Positions 11,801 to 24,880 of a stretch of 64,000 nucleotides of DNA are shown here, one piece after another. Under the pieces are notes generated by a model, which was given only the letters and a program-made list of their open reading frames with translations, made no database searches and was not told where the DNA came from. The position numbers and the translations under genes are program-made. Origin of the DNA: Siphonodentalium dalli (taxonomy: Eukaryota; Mollusca; Scaphopoda; Gadilida; Siphonodentaliidae); assembly GCA_032622095.1 (NCBI GenBank), contig CP136064.1, positions 143,919,954-143,983,953 of the forward strand, written 5' to 3'. Positions within the stretch are counted from its first letter, which is position 1; each line of letters begins with the position of its first letter.

Positions 11801-13740
11801 CTAAATATCTGGATTCTCGAAATATAATAATGATGTTGGGGCATATATGGACAGTCCTGCATCTGTACATGACTAATATATAGTTGACTTAGGATTTCAC
11901 CGCACGGGCTCCAATTTGTGGTTCACCATGTTAAGGGCCCATCTTAGAGAATGGGTAGGAGTCTAAATATCTGGATTCTTGGGATATAATATGAACGTTG
12001 GGACATATATGAATCGTCCTGCATCCGTACATGACTAATATAAAGTTGACTTATGGTTTCACCGCACGGGCTCCAATTTGGGGTTCACCATGTTAAGGGC
12101 CCTCCATAGATAATGGGTAGGAGTCTAAATGTCTGGATTCTTGCGATATAATATGAACGTTGGGACATATATGAATCGTCCTGCATCCGTACATGACTAA
12201 TATATAGTTGACTTAGGGTTTCACCGCACGGGCTCCAATTTGGGGTTCACCATGTTAAGGGCCCTACATAGAGTATTGGTAGGAGTCTAACCATCTGGAT
12301 TCTTGGGATATAATATGAACGTTGGGACATATATGAATCGTCCTGCATCCGTACATGACTAATATATAGTTGACTTAGGGTTTCACCGCACGGGCTCCAA
12401 TTTGGGGTTCACCATGTTAAGGGCCCTACATAGAGTATTGGTAGGAGTCTAAATATCTGGATTCTTGCGATATAATTTGAACGTTGGGACATATATGAAT
12501 CGTCCTGCATCCGTACATGACTAATATAAAGTTGACTTAGGATTTCACAGCACGGGCTCCAATTTGGGGTTCACCATGTTAAGGGCCCTACATAGAGTAT
12601 TGGTAGGAGTCTAAATATCTGGATTCTTGCGATATAATATGAACGTTGGGACATATATGAATCGTCCTGCATCCGTACATGACTAATATATAGTTGACTT
12701 AGGGTTTCACCGCACGGGCTCCAATTTGGGGCTCACCGTGTTAAGGGCCCTACATAGAGTATTGGTAGGAGTCTAAATATCTGGATTCTTGGGATATAAT
12801 ATGAACGTTGGGACATATATGAATCGTCCTGCATCCGTACATGACTAATATATAATTGACTTAGGGTTTCACCGCACGGGCTCCAATTTGGGGTTCACCA
12901 TGTTAAGGGCCCTACATAGAGTATTGGTAGGAGTCTAAATATATGGATTCTTGGGATATAATATGAACGTTGGGACATATATGAATCGTCCTGCATCTGT
13001 ACATGACTAATATATAGTTGACTTAGGATTTCACCGCACGGGCTCCGATTTGGGGTTCACCATTTTAAGAGCCCATCATAGAGAATGGGTAGGAGTCTAA
13101 ATATCTGGATTCTCGAAATATAATAATGATGTTGGGGCATATATGGACAGTCCTGCATCTGTACATGACTAATATATAGTTGACTTAGGATTTCACCGCA
13201 CGGGCTCCAATTTGTGGTTCACCATGTTAAGGGCCCATCTTAGAGAATGGGTAGGAGTCTAAATATCTGGATTCTTGGGATATAATATGAACGTTGGGAC
13301 ATATATGAATCGTCCTGCATCCCTATATGACTAATATATAGTTGACTGCACAGGTTGAAATTTGGGGTTCACCATTTTAAGGGCCCATTGTAGAAAATGG
13401 GTAGGAGTCTAAATATCTGGATTCTTGGGATATAATATGAACGATGGGGCATATATGAATCGTCCTGCATCCCTATATGACTAATTTATAGTTGATTTAG
13501 GTTTTCACCGCACGGGCTCCAATTTGGGGTTCACCATGTTAAGGGCCCATCATAGAGAATGGGTAGGAGTCTAAATATCTGGATTCTCGAAATATAATAA
13601 TGATGTTGGGACTTATCTGGACCGTCCTGCATCCGTTCATGACTAATATATAGTTGACTGAGGTTTTCACCGCACGGGCTCCAATTTGGGGTTCACCATG
13701 TTTAAGGCCCTTCATAGAGAATGGGTAGGAGTCTAAATAT
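5857..13740. repeat. Higher-order repeat blocks in array 1
   Basis: The diagnostic variant CTAACCATCTGG marks the start of successive near-identical multi-monomer blocks at 5857, 8586, 10991 and 12287. Block lengths are 2729, 2405 and 1296 bp; the last is exactly eight monomers. The second block lacks two monomers (324 bp) present in the first. The same ordered series of variants follows each marker (gcgat/TTTGAAC, TATAAAGTTGACTTAGG, CTCACCGTG, ATATATGGATTC, the TCTCGAAAT type, TTTGTGGTTC). Differences between equivalent positions are rare, implying recent multi-monomer amplification. Confidence 0.9.
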
Positions 13741-16192
13741 CTGGATTTTTGGGATATAATATGAACGTTGGGACATATATGAATCGTCCTGCATCCGTAC
13801 ATGACTAATATATAGTTGACTTAGGGTTTCACCGCACGGGCTCCAATTTGGGGTTCACCATGTTAAGGGCCCTTCATAGAGAATTGGTAGGAGTCTAAAT
13901 ATCTGGATTCTTGGGATATAATATGAACGTTGGGACATATATGAATCGTCCTGCATCCGTACATGACTAATATAAAGTTGACTTAGGATTTCACCGCACA
14001 GACTCCAATTTGGGGTTCACCATGTTAAGGGCCCATCATAGAGAATGGGTAGGAGTCAAAATATCTGGATTCTGGAAATATAATATGAACGTTGGGACAT
14101 ATATGAATCGTCCTGCATCCGTACATGACTAATATATAGTTGACTTAGGGTTTCACCGCACGGGCTCCAATTTGGGGTTCCCCATGTTAAGGGCCCATCA
14201 TAGAGAATGGGTAGGAGTCTAAATATCTGGATTCTTGGGATATAATATGAACGTTGGGACATATATGAATCATCCTGCATCCGTACATGACTAATATATA
14301 GTTGACTTAGGGTTTCATCGCACGGGCTCCAATTTGGGGTTCATCATGTTAAGGGCCCTTCATAGAGAATTGGTAGGAGTCTAAATATCTGGATTCTTGC
14401 GATATAATATGAACGTTGGGACATATATGAATCGTCCTGCATCCGTACATGACTAATATATAGTTGACTTAGGGTTTCACCGCACGGGCTCCAATTTCGG
14501 GTTCACCATGTTAAGGGCCCTTCATAGAGAATCGGTAGGAGTATAAATATCTGGATTCTTGCCATATAATATGAACGTTGGGACATATATGAATCGTCCT
14601 GCATCCCTATATGACTAATATATAGTTGACTTAGGGTTTCACCGCACGGACTACAATTTGGGATTCATCATGTTAAGGGCCCTTCATAGAGAATTGGTAG
14701 GAGTCTAAATTTCTGGATTCTTGCGATATAATATGAACGTTGGGACATATATGAATCGTCCTGCATCCGTACATGACTAATATATAGTTGACTTAGGGTT
14801 TCACCGCACGGGCTCCAATTTCGGGTTCATCATGTTAAGGGCCCTTCATAGAGAATTGGTAGGAGTCTAAATATCTGGATTCTTGCGATATAATATGAAC
14901 GTTGGGACATATATGAATCGTCCTGCATCCGTACATGACTAATATAAAGTTGACTTAGGGTTTCACCGCACGGGCTCCAATTTGGGGTTCACCATGTTAA
15001 GGGCCCAACACTGAGAATGGGTAGGAGTCAAAATATCTGGATTCTGGAAATATAATATGAACGTTGGGACATATATGAATCGTCCTGCATCCCTATATGA
15101 CTAATATATAGTTGACTTAGGGTTTCACCGCACGGGCTCCAATTTGGGGTTCACCATGTTAAGGGCCCTTCATAGAGAATGGGTAGGAGTATAAATATCT
15201 GGATTATTGCGATATAATATGAACGTTGGGACATATATGAATCGTCCTGCATCCGTACATGACTAATATATAGTTGACTTAGGGTTTCACCGCACGGGCT
15301 CCAATTTGGGGTTCACCATGTTAAGGGCCCGTCATAGATAATGGGTAGGAGTCTAAATATCTGGATTCTTGCGATATAATATGAACGTTGGGACATATAT
15401 GAATCTTCCTGCATCCGTACATGACTAATATAAAGTTGACTTAGGGTTTCACCGCACGGGCTCCAATTTGGGGTTCACCATGTTAAGGGCCCTTCATAGA
15501 TAATGGTAGGAGTCTAAATATCTGGATTCTTGCGATATAATATGAACGTTGGGACATATATGAATCGTCCTGCATCCGTACATGACTAATATATAGTTGA
15601 CTTAGGGTTTCACCGCGTGGGCTCCAATTTGGGGTTCACCATGTTAAGGGCCCTTCATAGAGAATGGGTAGGAGTATAAATATCTGGATTCTTGCGATAT
15701 AATATGAACGTTGGGACATATATGAATCGTCCTGCATCCGTACATGACTAATATAAAGTTGACTTAGGGTTTCACCGCACGGGCTCCAAGTTGGGGTTCA
15801 CCATGTTAAGGGCCCATCATAGAGAATGGGTAGGAGTCAAAATATCTGGATTCTGGCAATATAATATGAACGTTGGGACATATATGAATCGTCCTGCATC
15901 CCTATATGACTAATATAAAGTTGACTTAGGTTTTCACCGCATGGGCTCCAATTTGGGGTTCACCATGTTAAGGGCCCATCATAGAGAATGGGTAGGAGTC
16001 AAAATATCTGGATTCTGGAAATATAATATGAACGTTGGGACATATATGAATCGCTCTGCATCCCTATATGACTAATATTTAGTTGACTTAGGGTTTCACC
16101 GCACGGGCTCCAATTTGGGGTTCATCATTTTAAGGGCCCACCATAGAAAATTGTAGGAGTCTAAATATCTGTTTTCTTGGAATATATTATGA
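13741..16192. repeat. Disordered right part of array 1
   Basis: These monomers keep the 162-bp period but not the block order seen to the left. They carry scattered private changes (for example TTCATCATG for TTCACCATG, CGGACTACAA, CGCGTGGGC). The final monomer is truncated in TGGAATATATTATGAA, where array 2 begins. This looks like the older, less homogenised edge of the array. Confidence 0.8.
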
Positions 16193-19100
16193 AAGATTTT
16201 TAGCTGCTGTAACGCTTGTATCGCTCTGTATCAAGGGTTACTACTGGGACGCAGATAACGACGAGAAATAAAAACGATTTTTTAGCTGCTGTAACGCTTG
16301 TATCGCTCTGTATCAAGGGTTACTACTGGGACGCAGATAACGTCGAGAAATTAAAACGATTCCTTAAACTGCTGTAACGCTTGTATCGCTCTGTATCAAG
16401 GGTTACTACTGGGACGCAGATAACGATGAGAAATAAAAACGATTTTTTAACTGCTGTAACGCTTGTATCGCTCTGTATCAAGGGTCACTACTGGGACGCA
16501 GATAACGACGAGAAATAAAAACGATTTTTAACTGCTGTAACGCTTGTATCGCTCTGTATCAAGGGTTACTACTGGGATGCAGAAAACGACGAGAAATAAA
16601 AACGATTTTTAACTGCTGTAACGCTTGTATCGCTCTGTATCAAGGGTTACTACTGGGACGCAGATAACGACGAGAAATAAAAACGATTTTTTAACTGCTG
16701 TAACGCTTGTATCGCTCTGTATCAAGGGTTACTACTGGGACGCAGATAACGACGAGAAATAAAAACGATTTTTTAACTGCTGTAACGCTTGTATCGCTCT
16801 GTATCAAGGGTTACTACTGGGACGCAGATAATCACTAGAAATAAAAACGATTTTTTAACTGCTGTAACGCTTGTATCGCTCTGTATCAAGGGTTACTACT
16901 GGGACGCAGATAATCACTAGAAATAAAAACGATTTTTTAACTGCTGTAACGCTTGTATCGCTCTGTATCAAGGGTTACTACTGGGACGCAGATAACGATG
17001 AGAAATAAAAACGATTTTTTAACTGCTGTAACGCTTGTATCGCTCTGTATCAAGGGTTACCACTGGGACGCAGATAATCACTAGAAATAAAAACGATTTT
17101 TTAACTGCTGTAACGCTTGTATCGCTCTGTATCAAGGGTTACTACTGAGACGCAGTTAGCGATGAGAAATAAAAACGATTTTTTAACTGCTGTAACGCTT
17201 GTATCGCTCTGTATCAAGGGTTACTACTGGGACGCAGATAATCACTAGAAATAAAAACGATTTTTTAACTGCTGTAACGCTTGTATCGCTCTGTATCAAG
17301 GGTTACTACTGGGACGCAGATAACGACGAGAAATAAAAACGATTTTTTAACTGCTGTAACGCTTGTATCGCTCTGTATCAAGGGTTACTACTGGGACGCA
17401 GATAATCACTAGAAATAAAAACGATTTTTTTAACTGCTGTAACGCTTGTATCGCTCTGTATCAAGGGTTACTACTGGGACGCAGATAACGATGAGAAATA
17501 AAAACGATTTTTTAACTGCTGTAACGCTTGTATCGCTCTGTATCAAGGGTTACTACTGGGACGCAGATAATCACTAGAAATAAAAACGATTTTTTAACTG
17601 CTGTAGCGCTTGTATCGCTCTGTATCAAGGGTTACTACTGGGACGCAGATAATCACTAGAAATAAAAACGATTTTTTAACTGCTGTAACGCTTGTATCGC
17701 TCTGAATCAAGGGTTACTACTGGGACGCAGATAACGATGAGAAATAAAAACGATTTTTTAACTGCTGTAACGCTTGTATCGCTCTGTATCAAGGGTTACT
17801 ACTGGGACGCAGATAATCACCAGAAATAAAAACGATTTTTTAACTGCTGTAACGCTTGTATCGCTCTGTATCAAGGGTTACTACTGAGACGCAGTTAGCG
17901 ATGAGAAATAAAAACGATTTTTTAACTGCTGTAACGCTTGTATCGCTCTGTATCAAGGGTCACTACTGGGACGCAGATAACGACGAGAAATAAAAACGAT
18001 TTTTAACTGCTGTAACGCTTGTATCGCTCTGTATCAAGGGTTACTACTGGGATGCAGAAAACGACGAGAAATAAAAACGATTTTTAACTGCTGTAACGCT
18101 TGTATCGCTCTGTATCAAGGGTTACTACTGGGACGCAGATAACGACGAGAAATAAAAACGATTTTTTAACTGCTGTAACGCTTGTATCGCTCTGTATCAA
18201 GGGTTACTACTGGGACGCAGATAACGACGAGAAATAAAAACGATTTTTTAACTGCTGTAACGCTTGTATCGCTCTGTATCAAGGGTTACTACTGGGACGC
18301 AGATAATCACTAGAAATAAAAACGATTTTTTAACTGCTGTAACGCTTGTATCGCTCTGTATCAAGGGTTACTACTGGGACGCAGATAATCACTAGAAATA
18401 AAAACGATTTTTTAACTGCTGTAACGCTTGTATCGCTCTGTATCAAGGGTTACTACTGGGACGCAGATAACGATGAGAAATAAAAACGATTTTTTAACTG
18501 CTGTAACGCTTGTATCGCTCTGTATCAAGGGTTACCACTGGGACGCAGATAATCACTAGAAATAAAAACGATTTTTTAACTGCTGTAACGCTTGTATCGC
18601 TCTGTATCAAGGGTTACTACTGAGACGCAGTTAGCGATGAGAAATAAAAACGATTTTTTAACTGCTGTAACGCTTGTATCGCTCTGTATCAAGGGTTACT
18701 ACTGGGACGCAGATAATCACTAGAAATAAAAACGATTTTTTAACTGCTGTAACGCTTGTATCGCTCTGTATCAAGGGTTACTACTGGGACGCAGATAACG
18801 ACGAGAAATAAAAACGATTTTTTAACTGCTGTAACGCTTGTATCGCTCTGTATCAAGGGTTACTACTGGGACGCAGATAATCACTAGAAATAAAAACGAT
18901 TTTTTTAACTGCTGTAACGCTTGTATCGCTCTGTATCAAGGGTTACTACTGGGACGCAGATAACGACGAGAAATAAAAACGATTTTTAACTGCTGTAACG
19001 CTTGTATCGCTCTGTATCAAGGGTTACTACTGGGATGCAGAAAACGACGAGAAATAAAAACGATTTTTAACTGCTGTAACGCTTGTATCGCTCTGTATCA

Positions 19101-22100
19101 AGGGTTACTACTGGGACGCAGATAACGACGAGAAATAAAAACGATTTTTTAACTGCTGTAACGCTTGTATCGCTCTGTATCAAGGGTTACTACTGGGACG
19201 CAGATAACGACGAGAAATAAAAACGATTTTTTAACTGCTGTAACGCTTGTATCGCTCTGTATCAAGGGTTACTACTGGGACGCAGATAATCACTAGAAAT
19301 AAAAACGATTTTTTAACTGCTGTAACGCTTGTATCGCTCTGTATCAAGGGTTACTACTGGGACGCAGATAATCACTAGAAATAAAAACGATTTTTTAACT
19401 GCTGTAACGCTTGTATCGCTCTGTATCAAGGGTTACTACTGGGACGCAGATAACGATGAGAAATAAAAACGATTTTTTAACTGCTGTAACGCTTGTATCG
19501 CTCTGTATCAAGGGTTACCACTGGGACGCAGATAATCACTAGAAATAAAAACGATTTTTTAACTGCTGTAACGCTTGTATCGCTCTGTATCAAGGGTTAC
19601 TACTGAGACGCAGTTAGCGATGAGAAATAAAAACGATTTTTTAACTGCTGTAACGCTTGTATCGCTCTGTATCAAGGGTTACTACTGGGACGCAGATAAT
19701 CACTAGAAATAAAAACGATTTTTTAACTGCTGTAACGCTTGTATCGCTCTGTATCAAGGGTTACTACTGGGACGCAGATAACGACGAGAAATAAAAACGA
19801 TTTTTTAACTGCTGTAACGCTTGTATCGCTCTGTATCAAGGGTTACTACTGGGACGCAGATAATCACTAGAAATAAAAACGATTTTTTTAACTGCTGTAA
19901 CGCTTGTATCGCTCTGTATCAAGGGTTACTACTGGGACGCAGATAACGATGAGAAATAAAAACGATTTTTTAACTGCTGTAACGCTTGTATCGCTCTGTA
20001 TCAAGGGTTACTACTGGGACGCAGATAATCACTAGAAATAAAAACGATTTTTTAACTGCTGTAACGCTTGTATCGCTCTGTATCAAGGGTTACTACTGGG
20101 ACGCAGATAATCACTAGAAATAAAAACGATTTTTTAACTGCTGTAACGCTTGTATCGCTCTGAATCAAGGGTTACTACTGGGACGCAGATAACGATGAGA
20201 AATAAAAACGATTTTTTAACTGCTGTAACGCTTGTATCGCTCTGTATCAAGGGTTACTACTGGGACGCAGATAATCACCAGAAATAAAAACGATTTTTTA
20301 ACTGCTGTAACGCTTGTATCGCTCTGTATCAAGGGTTACTACTGGGACGCAGATAACGATGAGAAATAAAAACGATTTTTTAACTGCTGTAACGCTTGTA
20401 TCGCTCTGTATCAAGGGTTACCACTGGGACGCAGATAATCACTAGAAATAAAAACGATTTTTTAACTGCTGTAACGCTTGTATCGCTCTGTATCAAGGGT
20501 TACTACTGAGACGCAGTTAGCGATGAGAAATAAAAACGATTTTTTAACTGCTGTAACGCTTGTATCGCTCTGTATCAAGGGTTACTACTGGGACGCAGAT
20601 AATCACTAGAAATAAAAACGATTTTTTAACTGCTGTAACGCTTGTATCGCTCTGTATCAAGGGTTACTACTGGGACGCAGATAACGACGAGAAATAAAAA
20701 CGATTTTTTAACTGCTGTAACGCTTGTATCGCTCTGTATCAAGGGTTACTACTGGGACGCAGATAATCACTAGAAATAAAAACGATTTTTTTAACTGCTG
20801 TAACGCTTGTATCGCTCTGTATCAAGGGTTACTACTGGGACGCAGATAACGATGAGAAATAAAAACGATTTTTTAACTGCTGTAACTCTTGTATCGCTCT
20901 GTATCAAGGGTTACTACTGGGACGCAGATAATCACTAGAAATAAAAACGATTTTTTAACTGCTGTAGCGCTTGTATCGCTCTGTATCAAGGGTTACTACT
21001 GGGACGCAGATAATCACTAGAAATAAAAACGATTTTTTAACTGCTGTAACGCTTGTATCGCTCTGAATCAAGGGTTACTACTGGGACGCAGATAACGATG
21101 AGAAATAAAAACGATTTTTTAACTGCTGTAACGCTTGTATCGCTCTGTATCAAGGGTTACTACTGGGACGCAGATAATCACCAGAAATAAAAACGATTTT
21201 TTAACTGCTGTAACGCTTGTATCGCTCTGTATCAAGGGTTACTACTGAGACGCAGTTAGCGATGAGAAATAAAAACGATTTTTTAACTGCTGTAACGCTT
21301 GTATCGCTCTGTATCAAGGGTTACTACTGGGACGCAGATAACGACGAGAAATAAAAACGATTTTTTAACTGCTGTAACGCTTGTATCGCTCTGTATCAAG
21401 GGTTACTACTGGGACGCAGATAACGACGAGAAATAAAAACGATTTTTTAACTGCTGTAACGCTTGTATCGCTCTGTATCAAGGGTTACTACTGGGACGCA
21501 GATAATCACTAGAAATAAAAACGATTTTTTAACTGCTGTAACGCTTGTATCGCTCTGTATCAAGGGTTACTACTGGGACGCAGATAATCACTAGAAATAA
21601 AAACGATTTTTTAACTGCTGTAACGCTTGTATCGCTCTGTATCAAGGGTTACTACTGGGACGCAGATAACGATGAGAAATAAAAACGATTTTTTAACTGC
21701 TGTAACGCTTGTATCGCTCTGTATCAAGGGTTACCACTGGGACGCAGATAATCACTAGAAATAAAAACGATTTTTTAACTGCTGTAACGCTTGTATCGCT
21801 CTGTATCAAGGGTTACTACTGAGACGCAGTTAGCGATGAGAAATAAAAACGATTTTTTAACTGCTGTAACGCTTGTATCGCTCTGTATCAAGGGTTACTA
21901 CTGGGACGCAGATAATCACTAGAAATAAAAACGATTTTTTAACTGCTGTAACGCTTGTATCGCTCTGTATCAAGGGTTACTACTGGGACGCAGATAACGA
22001 CGAGAAATAAAAACGATTTTTTAACTGCTGTAACGCTTGTATCGCTCTGTATCAAGGGTTACTACTGGGACGCAGATAATCACTAGAAATAAAAACGATT

Positions 22101-24080
22101 TTTTTAACTGCTGTAACGCTTGTATCGCTCTGTATCAAGGGTTACTACTGGGACGCAGATAACGATGAGAAATAAAAACGATTTTTTAACTGCTGTAACG
22201 CTTGTATCGCTCTGTATCAAGGGTTACTACTGGGACGCAGATAATCACTAGAAATAAAAACGATTTTTTAACTGCTGTAACGCTTGTATCGCTCTGTATC
22301 AAGGGTTACTACTGGGACGCAGATAATCACTAGAAATAAAAACGATTTTTTAACTGCTGTAACGCTTGTATCGCTCTGAATCAAGGGTTACTACTGGGAC
22401 GCAGATAACGATGAGAAATAAAAACGATTTTTTAACTGCTGTAACGCTTGTATCGCTCTGTATCAAGGGTTACTACTGGGACGCAGATAATCACCAGAAA
22501 TAAAAACGATTTTTTAACTGCTGTAACGCTTGTATCGCTCTGTATCAAGGGTTACTACTGAGACGCAGTTAGCGATGAGAAATAAAAACGATTTTTTAAC
22601 TGCTGTAACGCTTGTATCGCTCTGTATCAAGGGTTACTACTGGGACGCAGATAATCACTAGAAATAAAAACGATTTTTTAACTGCTGTAACGCTTGTATC
22701 GCTCTGTATCAAGGGTTACTACTGGGACGCAGATAACGACGAGAAATAAAAACGATTTTTTAACTGCTGTAACGCTTGTATCGCTCTGTATCAAGGGTTA
22801 CTACTGGGACGCAGATAATCACTAGAAATAAAAACGATTTTTTAACTGCTGTAACGCTTGTATCGCTCTGTATCAAGGGTTACTACTGGGACGCAGATAA
22901 CGATGAGAAATAAAATCGATTTTTTAACTGCTGTAACGCTTGTATCGCTCTGTATCAAGGGTTACTACTGGGACGCAGATAATCACTAGAAATAAAAACG
23001 ATTTTTTAACTGCTGTAACGCTTGTATCGCTCTGTATCAAGGGTTACTACTGGGACGCAGATAATCACTAGAAATAAAAACGTTTTTTTAACTGCTGTAA
23101 CGCTTGTATCGCTCTGTATCAAGGGTTACTACTGGGACGCAGATAACGACGAGAAATAAAAACGATTTTTTAACTGCTGTAACGCTTGTATCGCTCTGTA
23201 TCAAGGGTTACTACTGGGACGCAGATAATCACTAGAAATAAAAACGATTTTTTAACTGCTGTAACGCTTGTATCGCTCTGTATCAAGGGTTACTACTGGG
23301 ACGCAGATAACGATAAGAAATAAAAACGATTTTTTAACTGCTGTAACGCTTGTATCGCTCTGTATCAAGGGTTACCACTGGGACGCAGATAATCACTAGA
23401 AATAAAAACGATTTTTTAACTGCTGTAACGCTTGTATCGCTCTGTATCAAGGGTTACTACTGAGACGCAGTTAGCGATGAGAAATAAAAACGATTTTTTA
23501 ACTGCTGTAACGCTTGTATCGCTCTGTATCAAGGGTTACTACTGGGACGCAGATAATCACTAGAAATAAAAACGATTTTTTAACTGCTGTAACGCTTGTA
23601 TCGCTCTGTATCAAGGGTTACTACTGGGACGCAGATAACGACGAGAAATAAAAACGATTTTTTAACTGCTGTAACGCTTGTATCGCTCTGTATCAAGGGT
23701 TACTACTGGGACGCAGATAATCACTAGAAATAAAAACGATTTTTTTAACTGCTGTAACGCTTGTATCGCTCTGTATCAAGGGTTACTACTGGGACGCAGA
23801 TAACGATGAGAAATAAAAACGATTTTTTAACTGCTGTAACGCTTGTATCGCTCTGTATCAAGGGTTACTACTGGGACGCAGATAATCACTAGAAATAAAA
23901 ACGATTTGTTAACTGCTGTAGCGCTTGTATCGCTCTGTATCAAGGATTACTACTGGGACGCAGATAATCACTAGAAATAAAAACGATTTTTTAACTGCTG
24001 TAACGCTTGTATCGCTCTGAATCAAGGGTTACTACTGGGACGCAGATAACGATGAGAAATAAAAACATATTTTGTCAGCT
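16193..24080. repeat. Satellite array 2, about 82-bp monomer
   Basis: Tandem units contain ACTGCTGTAACGCTTGTATC, GCTCTGTATCAAGGG, TTACTACTGGGACGCAG and GAAATAAAAACGA. Spacing is 81-83 bp; the variation comes from a T-run of five to seven. About 96 copies fit. Variants differ after CGCAGAT: AACGACGAG, AACGATGAG, AATCACTAG, AATCACCAG, plus CGCAGTTAGCGATGAG. The first two units (TAGCTGCTG, AAATTAAAACGATTCC) and the last (24066 onward) are divergent, the usual pattern for array edges. It is non-coding and not obviously related to array 1. Confidence 0.97.
16451..24050. repeat. Higher-order organisation in array 2
   Basis: The rare variant GATGCAGAAAACGACG occurs at 16576, 18051 and 19034, spacings of 1475 and 983 bp, close to 18 and 12 monomers. 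TTAGCGATGAG units recur at about 17156, 17894, 18632, 19614, 20518, 21249, 21829, 22570 and 23470. CTCTGAATCAAGG recurs at about 17703, 20162, 21064, 22379 and 24017. Long ordered runs of variants are copied as blocks, with some blocks shortened. Confidence 0.85.
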
Positions 24081-24880
24081 TCTGTAACGCTTGTCCCGCT
24101 CTGTATCAATGCTTTCTACATGGGACAAAAACATACCCCCTTAACGTTTTGCTCACGTTTCTTGCCATATATGAAATTTTGCATACTAATGAAAAGAAAA
24201 AATCGAAAATCTTAGTCACTACATGTTTCTGTAGTTCTGAATCGATGGTTGAAATAGCCTTTTCTCATTCAATGCACAGGTACGCTGATTTAAATGACTC
24301 ATTTGCCAGAGAATTCATCCACTTTCTTCTCAATCTGAATGGAGATCTATTTTCAAACGTTCTACTCGCAAGTCATGCTATTATTATTTAGTATGTTATT
24401 TACCATCGAAATGTCTATTATCTGTTTGTTAATATTCTCAGAAAGAGTTCATTTGAAAAGAAAAACACGTGGTCTGTTTTGACAGATGATGTGCCATAAT
24501 TTGGAACAGTAATGCTGTTGGGGAAGTGTCTGTTCAACCAAACGAGAGAATAAACAAATCATATGAAACCGATGTTGGCAATGAAATAACATAATCGGGT
24601 ATAAATAGGTTTTCCAGTAGATGAAATATTGCTCCTCGTACTAATCACTTTTTGACCTGGAAGAAGCATTTTGTAGGTATATTTCGATGAACCCAAATTC
24701 TTCGACCCAGGCAGAAAATGTATTAAAGGGCTAAGGCATACGGTATAGGGCTACTTGAGCTCTGATATTAAATTAAGGAAGTAAACAAATGTTGTACATC
24801 AGAGAAGGCTCAGATCACTCTGCTAGTGTCCCTCTCAGCTTTGTTAAACAAATATGGTTTACCAGTCTTAAATGAGATTG
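24081..24880. other. Right flank of array 2, unassigned
   Basis: Sequence turns single-copy-like after a decayed last monomer. An 80-codon open frame (24149-24391, +) contains MVEIAFSHSMHRYADL but shows no domain, start context or splice signal that would support it. No RNA or bounded repeat was seen. Confidence 0.4.

Larger units (their letters stand above)
5807..16192. repeat. Satellite array 1, 162-bp monomer
   Basis: Monomers repeat head to tail with a 162-bp spacing, measured at CCAATTTGGGG (5967, 6129, 6291, 6453). About 64 copies fit the span. Every monomer holds TAGGAGTCTAAATATCTGG, GAACGTTGGGACATATATG and CGCACGGGCTCC, and nearly all hold a GGGCCC palindrome. Variants include ccctacatagagtattgg versus cccatcatagagaatggg types, a divergent TCTCGAAATATAATAATGATG type, and units with a 12-bp deletion (about 150 bp). 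Although 162 is a multiple of three, no frame stays open beyond about 87 codons, so it is not coding. Array size and homogenisation suggest heterochromatin or a centromere-like block, unproven. Confidence 0.97.

Noticed and set aside
5807-16192. Possible coding tandem-repeat protein, because 162 bp is 54 codons
   Set aside because: All frames are closed within one or two monomers in nearly all variants; the longest open stretch is about 87 codons and arises only from particular variants.
16193-24080. CRISPR-like array (regular repeats)
   Set aside because: There are no unique spacers; the whole unit repeats, with the variants copied in blocks. The sequence context is eukaryotic.
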